Origin: Acidobacteriota bacterium
Lineage (GTDB): Bacteria; Acidobacteriota; Blastocatellia; RBC074
Reading direction: 5' to 3'
Assembly: GCA_016789605.1 (NCBI GenBank)
Contig: JAEUQO010000348.1
Span: 1-40,824 of the forward strand
Length of the DNA stretch: 40,824 nucleotides
In this document: one piece after another, positions 32,116-39,751 of the stretch
Layout: the number at the start of each line of letters is the position of its first letter
Position numbering within the stretch: the stretch's first letter is position 1
Program-made: the position numbers and the translations under genes
Notes under the pieces: model-generated
The model's input: only the letters and a program-made list of their open reading frames with translations
Databases searched by the model: none
Told to the model about the DNA's origin: nothing

Positions 32116-33362
32116 TAGGATTTGCGCCCCCAGACGCGATATTCCGGGTGGCCGCGAACTTCGATTTTGACCTTTCGTAATTTGCCGTCGCGCGTTGCGT
32201 TGGTCGGATAATAACCGATGACGTAGCGCCGGTTGATGCCGCGCAAAATGCGCGCATAAATGGTTTCTGCCTGTTCCGGTTTTTCCAGAAATTCAACCCA
32301 CCCGCCTGTCAAAACAGCCAACCCCGAAATGGCCGCCTGTTGTCGCAACGCGCGCGAGCCGAAATTGCTGATCAGCCAGTCCGATGAAGCTCCGGATGAT
32401 GGACGTGAGCGTCCGGCAACTCCGGGGACGATGCGATCCATTGCTTGTAACTGATTTTCGTACATTTGGGCGGCGCGCTTCATCTGCTCTTCCGCCGAGA
32501 CGCCGAGCAGCTGCAAGCCGGGGATGATGGTGTACAACGTTGTGCGCGAATGCGCCAATGCCTGATACACGTCTTCAAAACTGTATTCGCGCACCCGCTG
32601 GCCAGGGCGTGACGAATCTTCCTTGATCGGATGCAGCCGATAAAGTTCATCCCCATCCGTTTGAAAGAGAATGATCGGTCGCTCTTCCTCTTTTACCAGT
32701 TCTCGCAACGTTGCCAGCAACGCGCTGAGCTGTGCGCTTTGTCCCAGTGACCGGCTTGAGAGCGCGCGTTGTTTCAGGCTGTCCAGTGCCAGTTTTAGTT
32801 GTTCGCGATCCTGGGTGAATTCGACGACGAGCTCGACATCGTCGGTCACGATTGCCATGCGGTCTTTGGGCGCAAGCTTGTCCACCAGTGTTTTGGCGGC
32901 TTCGATGCTGGTGCGCAGGTAAGGCAATTGGCTGCCGCTGTAATCAATAATCAGCACAAATGAACGTGGTACTGACAGGCCATCGCCAGTGGAAAAAGCG
33001 GCGATCTCTTGTGGCTGACCGTCTTCATTAACGATGAAATCTGTCTGTTTGAATCCGGTTAACGACCGACCTTGCGCATCAAGTACCAGAACGTCGAACA
33101 CCGCCATCACAGTGTCCAGACGCAATACGTCGTCTTCTTCCGGTTTGGAGACTTTCTGACCTGGCTTGGAAGCAGCCTCCTGTGTTGGGGCTGTATCAAG
33201 CGCCTTTTGCTTCTTCTTGTCCCATTTCAATGTTTTCAGGCTGGAGCCGAAATCCGCGCGCCGATCAGATTCCTGCTGCGTTTGCGCGCGCGCAACATCA
33301 AGCTGCACTGTGTTCAGACAGGCAAAAAGCAATATCAGAAATAGTTGTTGGCGGCTTTTCAT
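32094..33362 (-). CDS. Secreted VWFA-related protein (acidobacterial TIGR03436 type)
   Basis: 422 residues with a signal peptide (residues ~1-26), a charged linker, then the acidobacterial pattern: V-F-D-V-L-V-L-D-A-Q-G-R, F-x-V-N-E-D-G-Q-P-Q and a von Willebrand A domain beginning V-L-I-I-D-Y-S-G-S. D140, S142 and S144 form a complete MIDAS D-x-S-x-S metal site; I-L-F-Q-T-D-G-D supplies a later acidic loop. The C-terminus ends with the R-R-Y-V-I-G-Y-Y-P-T strand common to this family. Probably a surface or periplasmic adhesion or complex-assembly protein; no partner is encoded nearby. A GGGGGAG site lies 8 bases before the ATG. Transcription runs against cruF and overlaps it at the 3' ends. 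Confidence 0.85.
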   Translation of the reverse strand: MKSRQQLFLILLFACLNTVQLDVARAQTQQESDRRADFGSSLKTLKWDKKKQKALDTAPTQEAASKPGQKVSKPEEDDVLRLDTVMAVFDVLVLDAQGRSLTGFKQTDFIVNEDGQPQEIAAFSTGDGLSVPRSFVLIIDYSGSQLPYLRTSIEAAKTLVDKLAPKDRMAIVTDDVELVVEFTQDREQLKLALDSLKQRALSSRSLGQSAQLSALLATLRELVKEEERPIILFQTDGDELYRLHPIKEDSSRPGQRVREYSFEDVYQALAHSRTTLYTIIPGLQLLGVSAEEQMKRAAQMYENQLQAMDRIVPGVAGRSRPSSGASSDWLISNFGSRALRQQAAISGLAVLTGGWVEFLEKPEQAETIYARILRGINRRYVIGYYPTNATRDGKLRKVKIEVRGHPEYRVWGRKSYYAAEEK

Positions 33363-33476
33363 GAGTGATTCTCCCCCAATGCCAGGGTTTCAATCTGGAG
33401 CGGCATCATAGACGCGCAGGCGGCGATTTCAAAATCGCTCATGCGTCTGTCTGGGCGACACTTCCGCCAGAATCCA

Positions 33477-33505
33477 TTGCGAGATTTCAGGGGCCTGACT
33501 ATACT
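33477..33505 (+). promoter_or_regulatory. Promoter upstream of the small ORF and pnt genes
   Basis: TTGCGA (33477-33482), 17-bp spacer, TATACT (33500-33505). The predicted transcript would start near 33512 and carry a ~310-base leader before pntAA that includes the 44-codon ORF. Confidence 0.5.
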
Positions 33506-33606
33506 GACTTTGCTTCTCGCTGTTGACCTGACCTAATCGCCAAGACCCTGTTTGTCATTGTGGTGCGTCGTTCTTCAGGAACGCGTGTATTCACGGAGGG
33601 CACTCT

Positions 33607-33741
33607 ATGAAGTTCAGCCACGAAGATATGTTACGGATCAGGGAAAGCATTTGGACACGCTGCGATACATCAGACACTCTGCGACAATCACAATCGGCGT
33701 CTTTACCCGACAAAGAAGTGTGGGGAAATGCGCGTCGGTGA
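33607..33741 (+). CDS. Small ORF, 44 aa, upstream of pntAA
   Basis: ATG at 33607 is preceded at 6 bases by GGAGGG (33595-33600), the strongest ribosome site in the area. The peptide is charged and soluble (begins M-K-F-S-H-E-D-M-L-R, ends W-G-N-A-R-R) with a single Cys, no signal or membrane segment. It could be a real small protein or a regulatory leader peptide for the pnt operon, or the remnant of a larger gene. I do not recognise it. Confidence 0.4.
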   Translation: MKFSHEDMLRIRESIWTRCDTSDTLRQSQSASLPDKEVWGNARR

Positions 33742-33821
33742 CGTGTTTTTCCTGGCTGTGCCTTGCTCGGTCAGCCCACAGAACGTCTGCAACCATCAAC
33801 TCCATCTACTACAGGTGACGC

Positions 33822-34958
33822 ATGCAGATCACAGTTGTCAAAGAAACCGAACCACAGGAATCCCGCGTCGCACTTGTGCCGGAATCGGTCAAAAAATTGA
33901 CCGGCATGAAAGTGAATGTCGCCGTCGAGAGCGGCGCGGGTGTCGAATCTGGCGCGAGCGATGCTGATTACGAAGCTGCTGGCGCTTCCATTTCGTCTGA
34001 TCGCGGCGGGTTATTGGCGGCTGCCGATGTTTTGGTGGCCGTCAACCGTCCCGCCGACGAAGACATTGCCAAGTTAAAAAAAGGCGCGCTCGTCATCAGT
34101 TTTCTGCGCCCGTTGGATGAGCCGCTCAAACTCAAACCGATGATTGCACAAGGCGTCACGGCCTTTGCCACGGAGCTGGTGCCGCGTACGACGCGCGCCC
34201 AGGCGATGGATGTGCTTTCTTCCATGGCGACGATTGTCGGTTACAAGGCGGTTTTGCTGGCCGCAGAACGCGTGCCGCGTATGTTTCCGATGTTGACCAC
34301 GGCGGCGGGCACTGTGCCGCCTGCCAAAGTGCTGGTCTTGGGCGCAGGCGTGGCCGGCTTGCAAGCCATCGCCACTGCGCGCCGGTTGGGCGCTGTGGTG
34401 GAAGGTTTCGACGTGCGTGCGGCTGCCGGTGAAGCCGTGCGTTCGCTCGGCGCAAAATTCCTGGAAATTGATATGGGCGGTCAGGACGCCGAAGGGGCAG
34501 GCGGTTATGCCAGAGAAGTCACCGAAGAGGTCATGGACCGCAGTCGCGAATTGATTGCACGGCAGGCTAAACAAACTGATTGCATTATTACTTCTGCTGC
34601 CGTGCCGGGGCGTCGCGCTCCCATTTTGATTACCGACGAAGCCGTGAAAAACATGAAGCGCGGTTCGGTGATTGTGGATTTGGCTGGGCCAACAGGCGGC
34701 AATTGCACCTTGAGCAAGCCCGGCGAAACCATAGACGTCAACGGCGTCACCATTCTGTGTCCGTTGAATCTGGCGGCAACCATCCCGGTGCATGCTAGCC
34801 AGTTATATTCGCGCAACGTGACGACCTTCCTGAGTGAGATGATCAAGGATGGACAACTCAACCTAGACCTCGGCAACGATGTCGTTGGTCCGTCCTGCGC
34901 CGTGCACAACGGCGAAGCGAAACATCCACGCATTCAAGAGGCATTGGCAGGGAAGTAA
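33822..34958 (+). CDS. pntAA: NAD(P) transhydrogenase subunit alpha part 1 (domain I, NAD-binding)
   Basis: 378 residues, the soluble domain I of the proton-translocating transhydrogenase. It opens with the family's K-E-x-x-x-x-E-x-R-V-A-L-V-P motif, has the RQD loop (R122, Q127, D130) that aligns the nicotinamide, and the Rossmann motif G-A-G-V-A-G at 174-179, followed by R-R-L-G-A. It binds NAD(H) and passes hydride to NADP(H) on domain III of PntB. Alanine dehydrogenase is related, but the downstream PntAB and PntB genes settle the assignment. The three-gene split matches Rhodospirillum rather than the fused E. coli PntA. Confidence 0.94.
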   Translation: MQITVVKETEPQESRVALVPESVKKLTGMKVNVAVESGAGVESGASDADYEAAGASISSDRGGLLAAADVLVAVNRPADEDIAKLKKGALVISFLRPLDEPLKLKPMIAQGVTAFATELVPRTTRAQAMDVLSSMATIVGYKAVLLAAERVPRMFPMLTTAAGTVPPAKVLVLGAGVAGLQAIATARRLGAVVEGFDVRAAAGEAVRSLGAKFLEIDMGGQDAEGAGGYAREVTEEVMDRSRELIARQAKQTDCIITSAAVPGRRAPILITDEAVKNMKRGSVIVDLAGPTGGNCTLSKPGETIDVNGVTILCPLNLAATIPVHASQLYSRNVTTFLSEMIKDGQLNLDLGNDVVGPSCAVHNGEAKHPRIQEALAGK

Positions 34959-35033
34959 TTACCGTGATTGGCGTTATTGCCGTTGGAAAGAAGCGTGATG
35001 CTGGCTCCGTTTCCTCGCGCAAGACGCCAATCC

Positions 35034-35040
35034 AGGAGGA
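35034..35040 (+). promoter_or_regulatory. Strong ribosome binding site deciding the pntAB start
   Basis: AGGAGGA, 7 bases before the GTG at 35048. An earlier in-frame GTG at 34964 would add 28 hydrophilic residues with no counterpart in the family. Confidence 0.7.
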
Positions 35041-35047
35041 CTCCATC

Positions 35048-35425
35048 GTGTACATATCAAGCGTTTTATCTTCGCTGACTGTTTTGGCGCTGGCGGGTGG
35101 CTCTGGCATGAGCGCTGGCGCGCTGATTTCCTCGCTGTACGTTTTCGCGCTGGCGGCATTTCTGGGCTACCAGGTCATTTCGCGTGTGCCGCCTTTGCTT
35201 CATACGCCGCTGATGTCGGCGACAAATGCCATTTCGGCCATTTCGGTTGTTGGTTCCATCGTGACGGCGGGCGCTGGCTATAACGCCGTCAGCACAACCC
35301 TCGGATTTATCGCGGTCGTTTCCGCGATGATCAACGTGGTGGGCGGATTCCTGATCACCGATCGCATGCTCAAGATGTTCAAAGACAAGATCGGCGGCGG
35401 CGATGCGAGAGACAAAAAGGAATAA
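35048..35425 (+). CDS. pntAB: NAD(P) transhydrogenase subunit alpha part 2 (membrane)
   Basis: 125 residues from the GTG after the AGGAGGA site. Four hydrophobic segments are visible, with the family motif V-P-P-L-L-H-T-P-L-M-S-A-T-N-A-I-S, then V-G-S-I-V-T and a charged tail ending D-K-K-E. Together with the membrane part of PntB it forms the proton channel. It sits between pntAA and pntB, 9 bases before the latter. Confidence 0.92.
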   Translation: MYISSVLSSLTVLALAGGSGMSAGALISSLYVFALAAFLGYQVISRVPPLLHTPLMSATNAISAISVVGSIVTAGAGYNAVSTTLGFIAVVSAMINVVGGFLITDRMLKMFKDKIGGGDARDKKE

Positions 35426-35434
35426 GGAGACACG

Positions 35435-36826
35435 ATGGACGCGAAAACCTATTTCATTGAATTCAGCTATCTGCTCGCCTCGATCCTGTTCATTTACGGG
35501 TTGAAAGGCTTGAGCCATCCTCAAACAGCGCGGCGCGGTATGAATTCCGCTGCCGCAGGCATGCTCGTGGCCATTATCGGCACGCTTTTGCACCACGAGA
35601 TCATTGATTACACCTGGATTATCGTCGGCTTGCTGGTTGGCGGGTTGATCGGGGCCGCGATGTCCATCTGGATGCCGATGACGGCGATGCCACAACGAAC
35701 TGCCTTGTCACACGCGTTCGGCGCGCTGGCAGCTTCGCTGGTCGGCATTTCAGAGTATTACCGGCACGTGGTGGATTTGGGTGAAACGCTGCCTTCGGCC
35801 AAGATGGCTGCCCTGGGCTTTGAAGTGCTGTTCGGCAGTTTGACCGTGACCGGCAGCTTGCTGGCGTTCGTCAAATTGCAGGAATTGATGCGCGGCACGC
35901 CCATTACGTATAAGGGGCAGAACATCATCAATGTCTCGCTCTTCATTGCGGCGGCGGTGATTTTCATCTACCTGATTTACGATCCATCACAAACCACACT
36001 GTTTTATGTGATGGTTGTGCTGTCGTTTCTGTTCGGCATCTTGCTGGTTTTGCCGATTGGATCGGCAGACATGCCAGTGGTGATGTCGCTGATGAATTCC
36101 TATGCCGGGTTGGCTTCAGCGGCAACCGGTTTTGCCATTGGCAATAACGTGCTGATCATTGCCGGCACGTTGGACGGCTTTTCGGGCTTCATCCTGTCCA
36201 TCCTGATGTGCAAGGCGATGAATCGCTCTGTGACCAATGTACTCTTTGGCGCATTCGGTTCTGCGGGCACAGACACGAGCAGCACTGTCGAAGGCACAAT
36301 GCGTGAAGTGCAAGTGGATGATGTCGCCGTGCAATTGGCCTATGCTCGTCAGGTTGTGTTTGTGCCTGGCTATGGATTGGCGACCGCGCAGGCGCAACAT
36401 GCGGTAAGAGAATTGGCAGAGGCCTTGCAACATCGTGGGGTCCTGGTTAAATATGCGATCCATCCGGTGGCTGGGCGCATGCCCGGTCACATGAACGTCC
36501 TGCTGGCTGAAGCAAATGTGCCCTACTCGCAATTGTACGAGTTGGAGCAAATCAACCCCGAAATGCCCGCGACCGATGTTGCTGTGGTCGTTGGCGCCAA
36601 TGACGTCGTTAATCCTGACGCACGCGATAATCCGAAAAGCCCTATTGCCGGAATGCCGATTATTGAGGTTGACCGCTCAACGAATGTGGTCGTTCTCAAG
36701 CGTGGCAAAGGTAAAGGTTTTTCCGGCCTGGAAAACCCGCTCTTTTTCAAGCCGAACACCGGCATGTTGTATGGCGACGCGAAAGCCAGTCTGACCAAAC
36801 TGGCGCAAGCCGTACAACAAGCATAA
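35435..36826 (+). CDS. pntB: NAD(P) transhydrogenase subunit beta
   Basis: 463 residues with an AAGGAG site before the ATG. Eight to nine membrane helices fill residues ~1-270 (including M-N-S-Y-A-G-L-A-S-A-A-T-G-F), followed by the soluble NADP-binding domain III: V-P-G-Y-G-L-A-T-A-Q-A-Q-H, H-P-V-A-G-R-M-P-G-H-M-N-V-L-L-A-E, V-V-G-A-N-D-V-V-N-P and K-R-G-K-G-K-G-F. The complex uses the proton gradient to reduce NADP+ with NADH, supplying NADPH for biosynthesis and oxidative-stress defence. Operon pntAA-pntAB-pntB is closed by the hairpin downstream. Confidence 0.95.
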   Translation: MDAKTYFIEFSYLLASILFIYGLKGLSHPQTARRGMNSAAAGMLVAIIGTLLHHEIIDYTWIIVGLLVGGLIGAAMSIWMPMTAMPQRTALSHAFGALAASLVGISEYYRHVVDLGETLPSAKMAALGFEVLFGSLTVTGSLLAFVKLQELMRGTPITYKGQNIINVSLFIAAAVIFIYLIYDPSQTTLFYVMVVLSFLFGILLVLPIGSADMPVVMSLMNSYAGLASAATGFAIGNNVLIIAGTLDGFSGFILSILMCKAMNRSVTNVLFGAFGSAGTDTSSTVEGTMREVQVDDVAVQLAYARQVVFVPGYGLATAQAQHAVRELAEALQHRGVLVKYAIHPVAGRMPGHMNVLLAEANVPYSQLYELEQINPEMPATDVAVVVGANDVVNPDARDNPKSPIAGMPIIEVDRSTNVVVLKRGKGKGFSGLENPLFFKPNTGMLYGDAKASLTKLAQAVQQA

Positions 36827-36836
36827 GTTCCTGAAT

Positions 36837-36869
36837 CGCCTCTTCTCTCGCGGCGCTTGAGAAGAGGCG
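36837..36869 (+). terminator. Terminator-like hairpin after pntB
   Basis: CGCCTCTTCTC (36837-36847) with exact complement at 36859-36869 and an 11-base loop, just after the stop; a short T-containing stretch follows. Confidence 0.6.
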
Positions 36870-36886
36870 GTTTAGACAAAGGATGT

Positions 36887-37168
36887 ATGAACGAGTCTCT
36901 TATTTACATCTTTTTGGTGCTGTTGTTGCTAATAGGAAGCCTTTACAGCTATTTGAGCGCAGCAGAAGGAAAACAGCGCATCAGGCAATTCCTCACGGAA
37001 CGTGGAGCGAAAGACATTCACATTTCCAGGGTTTGGTTTGACGGACATGGTGATACCCATACGTACGCAGTCCGATATACGGACGCGCAAGGGCAAACTA
37101 GGCAAAATTCTTGCAAGATCAATGCACGGGTGCTTGAGGATGACATTTACTGGAAAGACCCAATTTGA
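36887..37168 (+). CDS. Hypothetical protein, 93 aa, one membrane segment
   Basis: ATG at 36887 follows AAAGGA; the open frame extends upstream but through the pntB terminator. A single hydrophobic helix (residues ~4-24) anchors a small C-terminal domain with strands I-H-I-S-R-V-W-F-D-G-H-G and T-Y-A-V-R-Y-T-D, and a single Cys in the pattern N-S-C-K-I. No family recognised. It may sit in the membrane with the soluble part in the periplasm. It lies after the pnt terminator and 87 bases before the FkbM gene. Confidence 0.6.
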   Translation: MNESLIYIFLVLLLLIGSLYSYLSAAEGKQRIRQFLTERGAKDIHISRVWFDGHGDTHTYAVRYTDAQGQTRQNSCKINARVLEDDIYWKDPI

Positions 37169-37255
37169 TCACTGGAAATAGGCCCCATTGTTACCCATCG
37201 CGCCCCGCTGAACTAGCCAGTCTCCTGGCAATAGCTAAAGAAAGGCTCTTTCTCA

Positions 37256-37942
37256 ATGACCATACTAAAGCGGGTTGCCGCTCAATTGCCCATACGATGG
37301 CAAACAGAACTGAAGCGTGTACATTTTGGCAGACAAATTACCCACGGGACTTTTTCCACCTCGGAACCAGAGTACAAATTGTTGCCAGAACTGATTTCAC
37401 CTGGCGACTGGGTAATAGACATTGGAGCCAACGTCGGACATTACACCAAGCGGCTTTCGGAATTGGTAGGTGCGCGTGGCCGCGTGATCGCGTTTGAACC
37501 TGTACCCACGACTTTTGCCTTATTGGCCGCCAATGTGCAGTTGTTTGCTCACACTAATGTCACGCTGATCAATGCGGCCGTTTCTGACCACGTCAGCGTG
37601 GTTGGCATGTCCATCCCCAAATTTGAAGCCGGGCTGTTGAATTACTACGAAGCTCATTTGGCCACCAACGAAGACGTTGGTAATGGCGATGCCGGATTGT
37701 CGGTGCTGACACTTCCGCTTGATACGCTGTGCATTGAGCAACGTATCAGCTTGATCAAAATTGACGCCGAAGGCCACGAAGCGCCGGTTTTGGCAGGTAT
37801 GAAGCAATTGTTGCTGAAGCATCATCCCATTTTGATTGTCGAAACCGGCGCCAAGCCCGTCATCGAACACGTTAAGGCATTGGGATACGTCACCGATCAA
37901 CAACCCAATTCTCCCAATATGCTGTTCCGGCCAGTACACTAA
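37256..37942 (+). CDS. FkbM-family SAM-dependent methyltransferase
   Basis: 228 residues. SAM-binding motif V-I-D-I-G-A-N-V-G-H-Y-T around residues 52-63, F-E-P-V-P for the second strand, and I-K-I-D-A-E-G-H-E, the FkbM signature, near 163. Family members O-methylate hydroxyl groups of polyketides, sugars or lipids. No polyketide or polysaccharide genes lie nearby, so the substrate is unknown; it may modify a surface glycan. It is convergent with the sulfatase gene, an imperfect hairpin lying between them. Confidence 0.82.
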   Translation: MTILKRVAAQLPIRWQTELKRVHFGRQITHGTFSTSEPEYKLLPELISPGDWVIDIGANVGHYTKRLSELVGARGRVIAFEPVPTTFALLAANVQLFAHTNVTLINAAVSDHVSVVGMSIPKFEAGLLNYYEAHLATNEDVGNGDAGLSVLTLPLDTLCIEQRISLIKIDAEGHEAPVLAGMKQLLLKHHPILIVETGAKPVIEHVKALGYVTDQQPNSPNMLFRPVH

Positions 37943-37943
37943 C

Positions 37944-37990
37944 AGCGCCAAGCTGGCGGCAAACAATTTGTTCGCCATCAGCTTAGCGCT
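37944..37990. terminator. Imperfect hairpin between convergent genes
   Basis: AGCGCCAAGCTG-GCG pairs with CGCCATCAGCTTAGCGCT (37973-37990) with mismatches and a short bulge; possibly a shared terminator. Confidence 0.35.
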
Positions 37991-38020
37991 CCCTCGTTTA
38001 TGAGTGTCTGGTTTGTTGCC

Positions 38021-39541
38021 TCACTGACACTCTTTTCCTGAGCAGTTTTCCAGTTGTCGCAACCGCGTGCTCAATTGCTGCGCCGTTTGTTCATATTTTG
38101 CCCGGCCTAGCGGTGTGCTGAGCAGATTGAACAGTTGATATGGGTCGCGGCGTAAATCGTACAACTCGTATTCGTGCAGCCCGCCCGACGCGTTGTCGTC
38201 ATACCATTCGATGTAGGTGTATTCCGCCGTACGAAGCGCTTTGTAGCTGGGGATATCCTGAAACGACGTCAGGTAGCGGTAGCCTGGCGGCATTTCCTGG
38301 CTGACGCCTTCGTCAGCATTCGTGTTGTGATATTGCGCGATGAAATCGCTCCGCCATTGTGCGGGCGCTTCGCCACGAAGCAGTGGCAGCAGGGAACGCC
38401 CATCAACGTGCGACGGAATGCTCAAGCCTGCCAATGCCAGGAACGTCGGCGTGTAATCAATTTCCAGCACCATGCGGTTTTCGATGCCTGGTGTGATGCC
38501 AGGACCGGCGATGACGAGCGGTACGCGGACGGATTCTTCATACGGAGCCATTTTGTGTAAGAGCCGGTGTGCGCCCAGGTTATAGCCATTGTCAGACGTG
38601 AACACGAGCAAGGTGTTTTCGCGTTCGCCCAGTGCTTCCAGCGTATTCACCACCGAAGCCACCAATTCATCCAACGCATAGAGCGATCCCATGCGATTGC
38701 GGAAATCAACGTCGTTATACGCCGCCACCATTTTGGCGCGCTCGTCGCCGGTGACTTTCAGCCACGCTGATTTGTCGTTGAGATCGAATTCGTTGTAATT
38801 GGCCGTGCGCGGCGAGAACGCATGTTGGTACGGGTGGTTTTTGTGCCGCGGGGCGGGCGGCAACGGCAAATGCGGCGCTGTCGGCGAGACATACAGGAAA
38901 AACGGCTGTTCGTCTTTGGCTTCGGCGCGTTTGACGAAATCGCGCGCTTTGGCGGCGACGACATCGGTGGCGTAATCGCTTTCGGCGGCGCCGTAACTGA
39001 CCAGCGTGCCGTTTTCGTTTATCTGGTAGTTGTACCCGGTGTAGGAATTGTTATCTACAAAGCCATACCATTCAGACCAGCCAGTCGGAATGTGCGTCGG
39101 GTCGGCCTCGATGCCGTTCAGATATTTGCCGATTAAACCGGTGCGGTAACCGGCGTTTTGCAACTGCACGGCGACGGTGCGTTCTTCATTGCCATTTTTG
39201 ACAAACGCTCCCCAGCCGCCTTTGTCTCCGCTGTTGGTCACGACGCCGGTGTTGTGTCCGTATAAACCTGTCAGGATCGTCGAACGCGCCGGACAGCAAA
39301 TAGGCGTCGGCGAAAACGCATTGGCAAAACGAATCCCTCGGTCGCGCACCAGCGCTGCCGTTTGCGGCATTGCGTCCCAATATGGAGTCGTGCGTTCGTC
39401 CAGATCGTCTGCCAGGATGAAAACAATATTCGGTGGCTGAGTCGTGGTTGTGGGTTTTCGGGTTTTGGCTGCTGTTGGCTGAAAGTTGGCTGGGGCGCAA
39501 AATAACAGCAACGAAAGTGCGATCACGAATAATTTCTTCAC
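38021..39541 (-). CDS. Secreted sulfatase (S1 family, GNS-like motif)
   Basis: 506 residues from a GTG with AAGGAG at 39550-39555. Signal peptide at ~1-25. The catalytic signature C82-C-P-A-R86 followed by S-T-I-L-T-G is the C-x-P-x-R formylglycine motif, with C82 the residue to be oxidised; the double Cys resembles N-acetylglucosamine-6-sulfatases. Metal ligands D45-D46 sit in F-I-L-A-D-D-L-D, and F-T-S-D-N-G supplies a third. It would release sulfate from a polysaccharide, such as a glycosaminoglycan or plant/algal glycan. No maturation enzyme is in the window. It diverges from an AraC-type membrane regulator, which may control it. Confidence 0.88.
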   Translation of the reverse strand: MKKLFVIALSLLLFCAPANFQPTAAKTRKPTTTTQPPNIVFILADDLDERTTPYWDAMPQTAALVRDRGIRFANAFSPTPICCPARSTILTGLYGHNTGVVTNSGDKGGWGAFVKNGNEERTVAVQLQNAGYRTGLIGKYLNGIEADPTHIPTGWSEWYGFVDNNSYTGYNYQINENGTLVSYGAAESDYATDVVAAKARDFVKRAEAKDEQPFFLYVSPTAPHLPLPPAPRHKNHPYQHAFSPRTANYNEFDLNDKSAWLKVTGDERAKMVAAYNDVDFRNRMGSLYALDELVASVVNTLEALGERENTLLVFTSDNGYNLGAHRLLHKMAPYEESVRVPLVIAGPGITPGIENRMVLEIDYTPTFLALAGLSIPSHVDGRSLLPLLRGEAPAQWRSDFIAQYHNTNADEGVSQEMPPGYRYLTSFQDIPSYKALRTAEYTYIEWYDDNASGGLHEYELYDLRRDPYQLFNLLSTPLGRAKYEQTAQQLSTRLRQLENCSGKECQ

Positions 39542-39751
39542 GGACGTTTCTCCTTAAAACTTCGATTGAACATTTTGCAAACGAGCCGTTGCGCGACTCG
39601 CCTGCCGTATTTCTGCACGTTTGCCTAAACGCTCGGCGGCGCGGATCGGCAGTCAAGTTTCGTTATGCGCGTGTAAAGTTTTGTCAGTCTGAAGCGCAGG
39701 TTCGTAAAGGCAGGATTGGCAGAGCGTGGCCTGCTGGTTTAGCTTTACGGC

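Larger units (their letters stand above)
33363..33821. other. Intergenic region before the transhydrogenase genes
   Basis: 459 bases between the VWFA (-) and pntAA (+) genes. It holds a short palindrome GCGATTT-CA-AAATCGC (33423-33438), the promoter at 33477-33505 and the small ORF at 33607-33741. Nothing else convincing was seen; a longer frame at 33552-33818 lacks a ribosome site. Confidence 0.5.

Noticed and set aside
33552..33818. 88-codon plus-strand open frame
   Set aside because: No ribosome site or recognisable feature; the overlapping 44-codon frame with GGAGGG is the better candidate.
34964..35047. Longer PntAB starting at GTG 34964
   Set aside because: The AGGAGGA site fits GTG 35048, and the extra 28 residues are hydrophilic and not seen in the family.
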